From DASWUD01 sp036401755 (GTDB lineage Bacteria > Pseudomonadota > Gammaproteobacteria > Thiohalomonadales > Thiohalomonadaceae), in the NCBI GenBank assembly GCA_036401755.1, contig DASWUD010000092.1, forward strand, positions 1 through 38,772: a DNA stretch of 38,772 bases, written 5' to 3'. The position numbers and the translations under genes are program-made. The stretch's first letter is position 1. Every line of letters begins with the position of its first letter. Below the pieces are notes generated by a model that was given only the letters and a program-made list of their open reading frames with translations, had not been told where the DNA came from and searched no databases. Below, in pieces: positions 18,681-27,408 of this stretch.

Positions 18681-19970
18681 TCATCCCCCCTCCCTGTCGG
18701 AAAAGAGGTGAGTGCCCAAGGCCGCATCACCTGCTCCGGCCACGCTTTTCAGGATCTTCCACTCCGTTTTGATCGCAGTCATGACCTCACTCCAGCCACT
18801 TTCATCCTTGGGCGACTCTGCGCGGCTCCCCGCTGTGAGTGATGCGTAGCAGGCCAGGGCCTTGTCTGCTGAATGGGGCAGCGAAAAGGCTTCGGCGGTG
18901 GCGAGCGCGGCGTGCTTCATCTCGCGCCTAGATTCGTCAGAGAGCCCCGCCATCCACTGCAAGGCGGCAGTGAATGCTGCGGGCGTTGCCTCCTGCAGCA
19001 GGCGGCCGTTGTGTCGATCCCGCACCACCTCGCGCGCGCCGGGTGCGTCCAGGGCGATGACCGGCAGCCCTGCCGCCATCGCCTCGGTCAACACCATCCC
19101 CTGGGTTTCGCTGGTGGAAGCGAAGGCAAACAGATCCATGGCGTGCAGGGCGTCGGAGAGCGCTTGCTGTTGCAGGATACCGGCGATGTGCAGGCGAGCG
19201 CCAAGGCCGGCCTGCGCAAAAATATCGCGAATGGTCGATTCCGAGGGGCCGGTGCCGATGACCAGAAAATGGGTGTGCGGCTGACCACGGATAAATGCGG
19301 CAACGGCCTCGGCCAGAAAGTCGAGATTTTTTTCCGGCGCCAGGCGCCCCAGGTGCCCGACCACGAACGCCTCGGCGGGAATGCCCATCGTGCGGCGAAA
19401 GGCGCGGCCGTCACCTTGGGCAAAGTGTTCCAGGCGGACACCGGTGGGCACCACGGCAATCGGTGTGGTGACGCCGCGCTGGCGGATCAGATCACGGATG
19501 CTTTCGCTGGGGGCGAAGACCTGGTCGGCGAGGTTGGCATAGCGAGTGGCCAGTTCAATGGTGAAACGTTTCAGCGCCGGGGAGTCGCCGGGCACATAGT
19601 GGGTGTATTGCTCATACAGGGTGTGATGGGTAAATACCAGCGGCAGCCGGCGGCGGCGCGCAATGCGCACCGCAGTCATGCCAAGCAGGTAGGGGTGTTG
19701 GGAGTGGACGATGTCAGGGCCAAAGGCGTCGAGAGTGGCAGTAAGCGGCGGGTGGATGGGCAGCACCACCGAGAAATCGCTGGCATTGAAATTCTGGATG
19801 GCGGGAATGCGCACCACATCGAGCTCATGTTCCGGCATGTCGTGATATTCGGGCGCCACGATCAATACCCGGTGGCCGCGCTTGCGGTACTCCGTGGTGA
19901 AGGCGGTTACCGAACGTGCCACGCCGCCCACGTGCGGGGTGAAGGTGTTGGTGAGGATCAGGATGTTCAT
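18681..19970 (-). CDS. GT4-family glycosyltransferase, 429 aa
   Basis: GT-B fold retaining glycosyltransferase. N-terminal FTPHVGGVARSV carries the glycine-rich loop (Gly15-Gly16); the C-terminal donor domain shows VVGHLGRLAPEKN (Lys214), VIGTGP, and the E-x7-E pair Glu288/Glu296 in SETQGMVLTEA. This closely resembles enzymes that glycosylate membrane lipids such as diacylglycerol or phosphatidylinositol, but the acceptor cannot be read from sequence. The stop of the upstream glycosidase-like gene is three bases before this ATG, and the phosphoesterase gene follows after 80 bases. The last 60 residues are not typical of the family. Confidence 0.9.
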   Translation of the reverse strand: MNILILTNTFTPHVGGVARSVTAFTTEYRKRGHRVLIVAPEYHDMPEHELDVVRIPAIQNFNASDFSVVLPIHPPLTATLDAFGPDIVHSQHPYLLGMTAVRIARRRRLPLVFTHHTLYEQYTHYVPGDSPALKRFTIELATRYANLADQVFAPSESIRDLIRQRGVTTPIAVVPTGVRLEHFAQGDGRAFRRTMGIPAEAFVVGHLGRLAPEKNLDFLAEAVAAFIRGQPHTHFLVIGTGPSESTIRDIFAQAGLGARLHIAGILQQQALSDALHAMDLFAFASTSETQGMVLTEAMAAGLPVIALDAPGAREVVRDRHNGRLLQEATPAAFTAALQWMAGLSDESRREMKHAALATAEAFSLPHSADKALACYASLTAGSRAESPKDESGWSEVMTAIKTEWKILKSVAGAGDAALGTHLFSDREGG

Positions 19971-19973
19971 GCG

Positions 19974-22214
19974 TTACCCGCCACTTTTGACGAGCTCCGC
20001 CGCGCCACTGCCGGCAACGGCATCGACCGGTACAAAGCCGGGCAGCCGGATCTCCAGCGGCGGGGCGTCACGATGCCATACACCGCGCCACTCGATGCGC
20101 GGCTGGCCTCGCGGGGTAATGACGATCGACACCGTACCGAAGGAGGTCGGCGCCGGACCGAAGCGGATCGGCGTCTCCTGCTCAAGCCAGCGCGCGGGAA
20201 TGCCGCCGCAGAGGATGAGCCGCTCCCCCTCCTCGCGCACGAAACAGTTGCGCACCATCAGTAGCCACTCGGCAGCTGCCCAGACATGGTGACCGTCACC
20301 CATGCAGCCGCCACCGGTCAGGGGATGGATCGCCTCCGGCCACTGGCCCGTCGGCGAGGCGAGGGCAGCGACCGCATCCATCAGCGCGAGGTAGCGCGGA
20401 TCGCCGGCACGCAGCAGCACCTGGGCAACCTCCAGGGTCAGGTAGGCGTTGAGGCCGGAGTGGATCATGTCCTGATAGAAGGCGCCCTTGACGAAGCAGT
20501 GCTCGAGCAGGAACTCGACGGTGTCGAGCAGGCGCGGGTCATGGGGGGCACACAGTTGCAGCGGATAGCCAAACGCCAATGAACCGATGGCACCGGCATC
20601 CAACCGGCGATAGGGTGAGGCCGGCATGGCCGGACGGCCGAGGCGCTGCGCGCACCCCGCCAAGCTACTTTCCACGGAGGTTGAAAAATCTTCAGCGGCC
20701 CTGGCGAAATGCTGGCTGTGAGCAGGGTCCGTCTCGGCGAGCAGGGCCGAGGCGGCGCGCAGGCCGGCGATACCCCAGAAATCGTCCCAGTAGTAGTAGT
20801 CGTTGGGCCCCAGGTGCTCGGCGCTGAACCCGGCCGGCAGCAGTCCGGCGTGCGGTGCGTCCAGGGTGGTACTGAGGCGCTTGCGCATGATCCAGCGGGC
20901 GCCACGCTGGAGCGGGGCGCGCCACTCGGGGGCGGGGGCGCGGCCGGTCAGGGCAAAGAAGCGCTGCAGGATCCACAGCGCCTCACCGTTGGAATCCCAC
21001 TCCCCCTCCTGGGAGCGGAAATAGCCAAGCGTCGTCTGCCGCGGGGGGAAACGGTTGAGGGCCCGCTCGGCGCGTTCCGTCAGGCCGGCACACAGCAGGG
21101 CGTGGATGATGAAGGCGGCATCGCGAAACCAGAAACGCTTGTAGGTATAGGGCCCGGGGTAGACATCCTCCGGCGAGTGGAGGATCAGCGAGGTGAGCGC
21201 GGCGTCGTAGAGAAACTGATAGCGCGGCTCTGGACAGACCAACTGGCAGCGATCGCGGCGCGCGCTCTCCCAGCCATTGCCGGCAAGCCCCTGCGTTGAC
21301 TTGGTCGCCAGCGGAATGGAGGCGATGAGTTCGGTCGCTTCACTGACCTTGAGTGGAAAGAGTGCCGCCGCGGTGACCATGCCCACCTCACAGCGACCTT
21401 CGCTCTGATCGTCGAGGTCCCGGAGGTGGATGAAGACATCCCCGTTGCGGTAATTAGAGAGATGATGCCGTATGGCCTCCTGACTGAAGGTGACCTGCTG
21501 GGTGTTGTCGATCACCCAGCCATCGCGTGGTGGCGACAGGCTGACCTGGTGGATAAAGCTGATCCCCTCCGGATTTTGCGGGCGCAGTGCCAACACCAGC
21601 CAGCCCGCCGTGCCGGCCCGTGCCTGCAAACGCAGTTTGCAGACCGGGACCCCCGAAGCAAGCTCTACCCAGGCGCTGCTGCTGAGGGCCATCCCATTCA
21701 TCTCTGTTGCGGTGGTGATGCGGACGCCGTCCTCCATCTCCTGTTGTTGGCGGCACGTCGTGGCCCGTGACGGGAGCAGGAAGCGCCCATCCTCACCCAT
21801 CAGCCAGCCATCCAGCGACCAGCCGTCGAGGAAGGGGGTGAGCAGCCCGCGCGGATCGACTATCGGCAGCTCCTCGCAATCGGGATAGCCGATGGCGCTC
21901 CAGTTGCGGTGGGAGAGATTGATATGGGTGATGGAGAAGGCGCGCGGAATAAACGACGCATCGTAGGGATCGAACTGACGCTCGATCCAGTAGGGCCAGA
22001 CCCAGTCGAGGTTGTGCTGGATGACCCGGCTGTTGATCAGGCCGCGGGCGTGAAATACCACGCCGGCGCGCAGCAGCTCGATCGGCTCACCCACCTCGGA
22101 GGGTTGGGCAAAGCCATGCAGGCGCGCCAGCAGGGCGATGGGGTCAAGAAACCCCTGTTTACGCGCGACATAGCGCACCACAAAACGCCAGGGCAGCCAT
22201 TTCATCCAGCTCAT
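19974..22214 (-). CDS. Six-hairpin glycosidase-like protein (GH15/debranching-enzyme-like), 746 aa
   Basis: The C-terminal 400 residues look like an (alpha/alpha)6 barrel of the six-hairpin glycosidase superfamily: YTYKRFWFRDAAFIIHALL (the conserved F-R-D-A element), GYFRSQEGEWDSNGEALWIL and TGQWPEAIHP with a likely catalytic Glu. The N-terminal 300 residues resemble the beta-sandwich domain of amylo-alpha-1,6-glucosidase-like proteins. There is no signal peptide, so it should be cytoplasmic. The start ATG at 22214 overlaps the stop of the VTT gene (ATGA), indicating translational coupling. Substrate is unknown; glycogen-type chains are less likely than the product of the neighbouring glycosyltransferase because no glycogen genes are nearby. 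Confidence 0.8.
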   Translation of the reverse strand: MSWMKWLPWRFVVRYVARKQGFLDPIALLARLHGFAQPSEVGEPIELLRAGVVFHARGLINSRVIQHNLDWVWPYWIERQFDPYDASFIPRAFSITHINLSHRNWSAIGYPDCEELPIVDPRGLLTPFLDGWSLDGWLMGEDGRFLLPSRATTCRQQQEMEDGVRITTATEMNGMALSSSAWVELASGVPVCKLRLQARAGTAGWLVLALRPQNPEGISFIHQVSLSPPRDGWVIDNTQQVTFSQEAIRHHLSNYRNGDVFIHLRDLDDQSEGRCEVGMVTAAALFPLKVSEATELIASIPLATKSTQGLAGNGWESARRDRCQLVCPEPRYQFLYDAALTSLILHSPEDVYPGPYTYKRFWFRDAAFIIHALLCAGLTERAERALNRFPPRQTTLGYFRSQEGEWDSNGEALWILQRFFALTGRAPAPEWRAPLQRGARWIMRKRLSTTLDAPHAGLLPAGFSAEHLGPNDYYYWDDFWGIAGLRAASALLAETDPAHSQHFARAAEDFSTSVESSLAGCAQRLGRPAMPASPYRRLDAGAIGSLAFGYPLQLCAPHDPRLLDTVEFLLEHCFVKGAFYQDMIHSGLNAYLTLEVAQVLLRAGDPRYLALMDAVAALASPTGQWPEAIHPLTGGGCMGDGHHVWAAAEWLLMVRNCFVREEGERLILCGGIPARWLEQETPIRFGPAPTSFGTVSIVITPRGQPRIEWRGVWHRDAPPLEIRLPGFVPVDAVAGSGAAELVKSGG

Positions 22215-22963
22215 TGCCGATCTCCCGCGATAGTGCCTTTCTCCTCGTAGCGGGCCAGTGCCCGGTGCGCGAGCCGGTTGAGGGTGATGATCGCCACCAC
22301 CGCCGCCACGAAGCCGGCCCCATAGAGGAGCCACTCCAGCGGTGTGCGTCCCACGTTGCGCACCCCGAGGGTGGAGAGGTTGGCAGCGATCGAACCGAGA
22401 TAGACGTTGTGGACCGAAAAGGGGATGAAGCCCACTAGTGAGCCAATGACATAACCGCGCAACGAGAACGGGGTCAGCCCGAAAAAGTAGTTGGAGACTT
22501 TGCTGGGGAAAAACGGAATGAGGCGGGTCAGCAGTACGATCTTCCAGCCGTGTGGCTTCAGCTCCTCGCTCACCAACTGTAGCCTGGCGCGGGCCAGGAT
22601 GAACGCTCTGGCGCGCTGTCCAAACAGATGGCGGGCGATGAGGAATGCCAGGGTTGCTCCCAGCGTTGTGCCGGCGACCACATAGAGCGAGCCCTTGACC
22701 ACGCCGAAGACAAACCCGGCACCGGTGGTAAACATTACCCCCGGCAGCACCAGTACCACCACGGCGGCCATGATCAGAATAAACAACAGCGGCGCCCAAG
22801 CACCCTGGGTATCAAACCACTGCAGCAGCTGAATCACCTGCTTATCGACACCGAAATAGAGCAGCACGGCGAGAATCGCAGCGACAAACAAGATGCTGGC
22901 CGCAATGCCCCACAGAGGTGATTGAATGCGATGGGGTGGCAGTTTTGGGGTAGGTGTTGACAT
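22211..22963 (-). CDS. VTT-domain (TVP38/TMEM64, DedA-superfamily) membrane protein, 250 aa
   Basis: Inner-membrane protein with about five or six hydrophobic segments. The VTT signature is visible as VLVLPGVMFTTGAGFVFG and the second reentrant motif as LLTRLIPFFPSKVSNYFFG. Members of the DedA/VTT superfamily have been linked to phospholipid scrambling or undecaprenyl-phosphate recycling. ATG at 22963 has GGGGGAG six bases upstream and is preferred over an earlier in-frame start. It is the first gene of the four-gene operon and overlaps the next gene by four bases. Confidence 0.9.
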   Translation of the reverse strand: MSTPTPKLPPHRIQSPLWGIAASILFVAAILAVLLYFGVDKQVIQLLQWFDTQGAWAPLLFILIMAAVVVLVLPGVMFTTGAGFVFGVVKGSLYVVAGTTLGATLAFLIARHLFGQRARAFILARARLQLVSEELKPHGWKIVLLTRLIPFFPSKVSNYFFGLTPFSLRGYVIGSLVGFIPFSVHNVYLGSIAANLSTLGVRNVGRTPLEWLLYGAGFVAAVVAIITLNRLAHRALARYEEKGTIAGDRQ

Positions 22964-23307
22964 CTGCAGCTCCCCCGTCGGCCGCACCTGGCATTGCAGC
23001 AATCACGCAATTAAATTCCGGTGAGGACTTGCCCACCGCCCGGGATGGTCCTCAGAAGAAGCTAGCCATCCAGGAATCAGCGTAGACCACAACCTCTCTG
23101 AATGCGTCTAAACCATCGCCTCAATGCAGCCACGACAGGGGGGATTGTTCGGTGAGCGGGGAGCGCCGTTGGAATGGTCGGCCATCCCCTTAACCGTCAC
23201 GAGTTGCAGGGATTTTTATCAAACACAAGATCTAGGGAAAGTGCTGGCCCTGTGGGCCCTTAAACAGACATGACACCACTGAAAGGGGGCTCTTTGACCA
23301 CAGCCGC
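22964..23307. other. Intergenic region upstream of the VTT operon
   Basis: 344 bases without a convincing gene. It should hold the promoter of the minus-strand operon, but no clear -35/-10 pair is visible. An inverted repeat TGAGGAC (23022-23028) / GTCCTCA (23048-23054) lies about 60-90 bases upstream of the VTT start and could be an operator. No U-tailed terminator for the gspE-like gene is seen. Confidence 0.4.
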
Positions 23308-25053
23308 TCAATCGAGCCTGACCGAGAGCACCTCTTCTATCGAGGTCGTGCCCGCGCGTGCCAGTGCCAGAGCATTCTGTGTCAGGGGCATCATGCCTTG
23401 AGCAAGGGCTAGGCTCTTGATGGCCTGGCTGTTGGCCTGGTTGTTGATCAGTTCGGCGATTGCCGGGGTGACCTCCAGCAGCTCGCAGACGGCGATGCGG
23501 CCATGGTAGCCGCTATGGTTGCATGCCTCGCAACCTTGCGCCGTGTAAAAGGACTCCTGGGGATCGAGCAGCAGCATCTTGGCGGCCTCGGCGTCGAGCG
23601 GTGCCAGCTCCTTGCAGTGGGGACAGAGTACGCGCACCAGTCGCTGCGCCACCACGCCAAGCAGTGTCGAACTGAGCAGGTAGGACTCTACCCCCATGTC
23701 GATGAGGCGGGTGATGGTGCTGGCCGCATCGTTGGTATGCAGCGTGCTGAAGACCAGGTGGCCCGTGAGCGCGGCCTTGTTGGCGATTTGAGCGGTTTCC
23801 AGATCGCGGATCTCGCCGATCATCACCACATCGGGATCGTGGCGCAGGATATGGCGCAGTGCCTCGGCAAAGGTATAACCGGTGGCCGGCAGGATCTGGA
23901 TCTGCTCGATGTTTTCCATGTCATATTCGACCGGGTCCTCCACGGTGATGATGTGGGGATTGCCCTTGCGCAGCTCCTGGAGCAGCGCATAGAGGGTGGT
24001 CGATTTTCCCGAACCGGTGGGACCGGTGATGAGCAACATGCCATAGCTGCGGGCAATGAGCTGTTTCAGCAATCGGTACTCCCTGTCGTGCAGACCGAGC
24101 TGATCGAGCGACTTCATGCCGGCGCGCTTGTCCAGGATGCGGATCACCACGCTTTCGCCATTGATGGTCGGGATCACCGAGATGCGCAGGTCGATGGTGC
24201 CGCCTTCGCGGATCACCCGCGCATGTCCATCCTGCGGCAGGCGCCGCTCGGCGATATCCATGTGCGCCATGATCTTGATGCGGCTGACCAGCGCCGGCAG
24301 CAATGCGCTGTGCATGGAGCGGGAGAACTGCAGTTTGCCGTCGATGCGGTAGTAGATGTTGATGCGATCGTGAGCGGGACGGATATTGATGTCCGAGGCG
24401 CGATGGGCGATGCCCTGTACCAGCAGGGCGTTGACCAGCCGGACGATCGGTTTTTTCGACGCCTCCTGGGCGATGTTCTGGATATCGCCATGCTCGGTCC
24501 GCTCCACCAGGGGGGGCACATCGAGCTCATCAGCGATGTTCAGGAGCTCCTCTTCGCCGTGGTCGAGATAATACTTACTGAGAATGCGGCCAATCTCCTC
24601 ATGCGAGGTGATCACCGGTTCGATGGTCCGGTTGGTGTGAAAACGCAGGATGTCCAGCGCCTTCCAGTCGAGCGGGTCCTCCATGGCCACGATCAGGCGA
24701 TTGTTGCGCTCGGCCAGTGGCAGCACGTTGTATTGCAGTGCGATGTCGGCGGGAACCAGGGCCAGCACCTTCGGCGTGATTTCCAATTTGCCGACGCGGA
24801 TGTAGGGGATCCCCAATTTGTCCGCCAGCGCGGCGATGATCTGCTCCGGTGCGCAGAAGCCCATCTCAACCAGCAGCTCCCCCAGATGCTTGCCGGGATG
24901 CTCCCGCTGGCGTGCCAGCGCGCACTCCAGTTGCTCTCGGCCCAGTCGCCCCTCGGCAACGAGAAGGTCGCCCAGATGGACCTCGGAAATCGGTTTGCTG
25001 CCGTGAAGCAGTTTATCGAGGTCGGTCAGGCTATCAATAGTGTGTACTTTCAT
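23308..25053 (-). CDS. Orphan GspE/PilB-family secretion or pilus ATPase, 581 aa
   Basis: Hexameric ATPase of type II secretion/type IV pilus systems. An N-terminal MshEN-like domain (about 25-165) is followed by the ATPase: Walker A GPTGSGKST at 344-352, Asp box ITVEDPVEYD, Walker B VVMIGEIRD, His box LVFSTLHTNDAAST, and the zinc-binding CPHC...CEAC pair. In the family motif ASDIHxEP the sequence reads ASDINIRP, a deviation at His and Glu. ATG at 25053 is preceded by TTTTTTTTCCG with no Shine-Dalgarno; more upstream starts add a Leu/Pro-rich non-family stretch. No pilC, pilD, gspF or pilin genes are adjacent, so its machine is elsewhere or it acts alone, for example in c-di-GMP-linked assembly. 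Confidence 0.9.
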   Translation of the reverse strand: MKVHTIDSLTDLDKLLHGSKPISEVHLGDLLVAEGRLGREQLECALARQREHPGKHLGELLVEMGFCAPEQIIAALADKLGIPYIRVGKLEITPKVLALVPADIALQYNVLPLAERNNRLIVAMEDPLDWKALDILRFHTNRTIEPVITSHEEIGRILSKYYLDHGEEELLNIADELDVPPLVERTEHGDIQNIAQEASKKPIVRLVNALLVQGIAHRASDINIRPAHDRINIYYRIDGKLQFSRSMHSALLPALVSRIKIMAHMDIAERRLPQDGHARVIREGGTIDLRISVIPTINGESVVIRILDKRAGMKSLDQLGLHDREYRLLKQLIARSYGMLLITGPTGSGKSTTLYALLQELRKGNPHIITVEDPVEYDMENIEQIQILPATGYTFAEALRHILRHDPDVVMIGEIRDLETAQIANKAALTGHLVFSTLHTNDAASTITRLIDMGVESYLLSSTLLGVVAQRLVRVLCPHCKELAPLDAEAAKMLLLDPQESFYTAQGCEACNHSGYHGRIAVCELLEVTPAIAELINNQANSQAIKSLALAQGMMPLTQNALALARAGTTSIEEVLSVRLD

Positions 25054-25200
25054 CGGAAAAAAAACGCCCAGTGGATATTCAGCGAGTATCCTGCATGCCG
25101 GCAGGGAGAACAATCTGCTCGGGCCGCTCTCCTCACCCAAGGGGATGAGTGGAGCAACCCGCCCGAGCGCGAGTTCGGCATACACCGCCTTGCGGGCCGG

Positions 25201-25229
25201 TTGGCTCCATCACGGGTGGGTGATAGAAT
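25201..25229 (+). promoter_or_regulatory. Promoter of tRNA-Ala/tRNA-Arg pair
   Basis: TTGGCT (25201-25206), 17-base spacer, TAGAAT (25224-25229) with an extended -10 TGA. G/C-rich discriminator CCGCAGCC; start about ten bases before tRNA-Ala. Confidence 0.75.
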
Positions 25230-25245
25230 CCGCAGCCAGCAGTAA

Positions 25246-25321
<76 letters not shown>

Positions 25322-25340
25322 ATCATCCCTTGCATCCCAT

Positions 25341-25417
25341 GCCCCGGTAGCTCAGCTGGATAGAGCGTCCCCCTCCTAAGGGGAAGGTCGTACGTTCAAA
25401 TCGTATCCGGGGCGCCA
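25341..25417 (+). tRNA. tRNA-Arg (anticodon CCT)
   Basis: 77 nt, acceptor GCCCCGG/CCGGGGC, discriminator G, encoded CCA. The anticodon stem TCCCC/GGGGA encloses CTCCTAA, giving CCT for the rare codon AGG. Only 19 bases separate it from tRNA-Ala, so both are probably one transcript. Confidence 0.96.
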
Positions 25418-25527
25418 TTCCTTACTTCAACCCCGGCTGTCGCGCATGCTGCAGCTTAGGTATTGCCAGCGCAGCGCCGCCCTTTTCGACCCTTTTCCGC
25501 GGCTTCGCTTTGCGGCATGATGGCACC

Positions 25528-25965
25528 ATGAATCACATCCTTCCCCATTACCCCATCGACAGCTCACTGTGGTTGTTCGAGGAGAACTATCGGCTGTTGC
25601 TGGAGCTGCTGGCGCTCGATGGCGGGGAGTGCAGCGTGCTGCGCTCTGCACTCCAGGAGGATGAGCGGCTGGAGCTCAGCGTCACCGAGCGCAGCCGCTA
25701 TACGTTGACTATTGCGCTACGCAAGTCGCTCAGTTTCGGCAGGGAGTGGGTGCCGGACATTCTCATGGAGGCGCGTCTCTATCTGGATGCGCGTGTCGCC
25801 GAGGTGTTGACCTACCAGAATTGCCGGCGCCTCCCCGCGCCCTATGCCGTGCAGGGGAGTGTGCCGTTTCACAAGGACGAAAAACGTCAGGCCAACCGCC
25901 TGCTCAATGACCTGCTGGAGCACTGCCTGCGCCGGGGCTTTCACCCGGCCGGTGCCGCCGCCTAG
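25528..25965 (+). CDS. DUF1249 (YqiB-like) protein, 145 aa
   Basis: Small acidic soluble protein of the YqiB/DUF1249 family, function unknown. LFEENYRLLLELL near the N-terminus, the LTIALRKS strand, the MEARLYLDARVAEVLTYQN stretch and the C-terminal FHKDEKRQANRLLNDLLEHC are the conserved elements. Length agrees with YqiB (about 140). In E. coli the family gene lies beside cpdA and parE, neither of which is here. The stop TAG shares the CTAG tetramer with the stop of the convergent transporter gene. Confidence 0.85.
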   Translation: MNHILPHYPIDSSLWLFEENYRLLLELLALDGGECSVLRSALQEDERLELSVTERSRYTLTIALRKSLSFGREWVPDILMEARLYLDARVAEVLTYQNCRRLPAPYAVQGSVPFHKDEKRQANRLLNDLLEHCLRRGFHPAGAAA

Positions 25966-27218
25966 TTTCCGCCACCCAGGCGGCGTGAGTTCCTGATCTC
26001 ATTTCGCGTCCATTCCAACCCGCAACGTTTCAGACAGAGGCTGTAGCCGAGACCGGCGAGCAGGCAGATCGTGCCGTAGAGGGTGACGGTATACGGCGCG
26101 CCGATCTTTTCACCAAGCAAACCGGCAGCAAGATTGCCGAGTGACGTGAGACCGATGAAGAGCACCGAGAAGAGCGCCATGACGCGGCCACGCAGGTGGT
26201 CGGGGACGTTGAGCTGGATCAGGGTGTTGATGGTGGCGACAGTGGTGGTGAGGGCAAAACCGAGCAACGCCAGGATGAAGAAGGCGGGTGTCACGTGGTG
26301 TTGCAGCGGGAAGATGAGCATCGCGATGCCCGCGATCACCACCGCATTGCGGATGCGCACCGGCAGATGGCTGCTCGCGCTCAGATAGGCAAGGCGCATC
26401 GCCGCAATGAAGGCACCCACGCCGGTGGAGCCAACCAGCGCACTGAAGGTCTTGGCGTCACCGTTGAATACCTCACGCGAGAATACCGGCATCAGTACCG
26501 ACTGGGCGGTACTTACCAGACTGATCGTGCCGAGCAGCAGCAGTGCGTAGCGGATCTCGGTAACTTTCCAGGCATAACGAAACCCCTCCAGCAGCCGCTG
26601 CGCGGTGGTCTGCTGATCGGCGGGTTGGTTCTGGAGGGTGGTGCTGATCCTGAACAAAACAATGAGCATGATAAAAAAGCTCAGGCCATTGAGGCTGAAG
26701 ATCAGGCTTTCATTGAAGTGGTCGAACAGCAGTGCGGCGAGCCCCGGTCCGACGAAACGCGCCAGATTGAAGACGCTGGAGCTGAGGGCCACCGCGTTGG
26801 GGAGTTGCTCGCGCGGCACCAGTTCGGCAACGAAGGCGTGACGTGTCGGCATCTCCAGTGCATGCAGCGTGCCGAGCATCAGGGAGAAGAGCACCAGCAG
26901 GGCGGGGGTGGCGGCCTTGACGTTGACCAGATAGGCCAGGGTAAAGGAGATCACCATCGCCAGGATGTGCAGCACGATGAGGATCTTGCGGCGCGGAAAG
27001 CGATCGGCGATCAAGCCGCCATGCATGCCGAGCAACAGCACCGGTACCAGTCCGGCAAAGGCGACCAGCCCGAGCATGAAGCTCGAACCACTCAAACGGT
27101 AGACCAGCCACGCCTGCGCCACGTTCTGCATCCAGGTGCCGGTGACGGAGATCACCTGGCCGGTGAAATAGAGGCGAAAATTGCGGTGGGCGAGAGAGCT
27201 GTAGAGGTTCGAGAGCAT
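25962..27218 (-). CDS. MFS transporter (EntS/MFS_3 type), 418 aa
   Basis: Inner-membrane secondary transporter of the major facilitator superfamily with about 12 hydrophobic segments. The MFS motif A lies in GGLIADRFPRRKIL between TM2 and TM3 and a second copy in VPDHLRGRVMALF between TM8 and TM9. The N-terminal NFRLYFTGQVISVTGTWMQ resembles drug/siderophore exporters such as EntS. ATG at 27218 is chosen; a TTG three codons upstream is possible, and neither has a good Shine-Dalgarno. The substrate cannot be read from sequence. It converges on DUF1249 with a shared CTAG stop. Confidence 0.88.
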   Translation of the reverse strand: MLSNLYSSLAHRNFRLYFTGQVISVTGTWMQNVAQAWLVYRLSGSSFMLGLVAFAGLVPVLLLGMHGGLIADRFPRRKILIVLHILAMVISFTLAYLVNVKAATPALLVLFSLMLGTLHALEMPTRHAFVAELVPREQLPNAVALSSSVFNLARFVGPGLAALLFDHFNESLIFSLNGLSFFIMLIVLFRISTTLQNQPADQQTTAQRLLEGFRYAWKVTEIRYALLLLGTISLVSTAQSVLMPVFSREVFNGDAKTFSALVGSTGVGAFIAAMRLAYLSASSHLPVRIRNAVVIAGIAMLIFPLQHHVTPAFFILALLGFALTTTVATINTLIQLNVPDHLRGRVMALFSVLFIGLTSLGNLAAGLLGEKIGAPYTVTLYGTICLLAGLGYSLCLKRCGLEWTRNEIRNSRRLGGGN

Positions 27219-27331
27219 GGATGGCAACCATAAATATCAGAGCGCATTATTGCAGTATTTGATCCACAACGCGCAGTGGAAATTCACGGAATTGACACAT
27301 CACTCACCACACTGATGGGTGGGTGGCGCTC

Positions 27332-27360
27332 TTGACACCAAGGGACTAGACACATAAAGT
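27332..27360 (+). promoter_or_regulatory. Promoter of iscU
   Basis: Consensus -35 TTGACA (27332-27337), exactly 17 bases, TAAAGT (27355-27360). A start near 27367 gives a leader of about 42 bases. A second TTGACA lies at 27292 without a matching -10. Confidence 0.75.
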
Positions 27361-27380
27361 TGACCAAAATACTTTGGTAT
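27356..27380 (+). promoter_or_regulatory. IscR type 1-like operator over the iscU promoter
   Basis: The 25-base stretch matches the IscR type 1 consensus ATASYYGACTRWWWYAGTCRRSTAT at 20 positions, with GTTGACC and GGTAT ends as in the E. coli iscR site. It contains the dyad ACCAAA-ATAC-TTTGGT and covers the -10 and start point, the position expected for repression. iscR itself is not in the window. Confidence 0.6.
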
Positions 27381-27408
27381 TGGCGCATGCTGCTCGAGGA
27401 GAACCACA

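Noticed and set aside
22964..23307. Possible second GGA-rich RNA in this gap
   Set aside because: Only scattered GGA/GG motifs without loop hairpins and without a U-tailed terminator.
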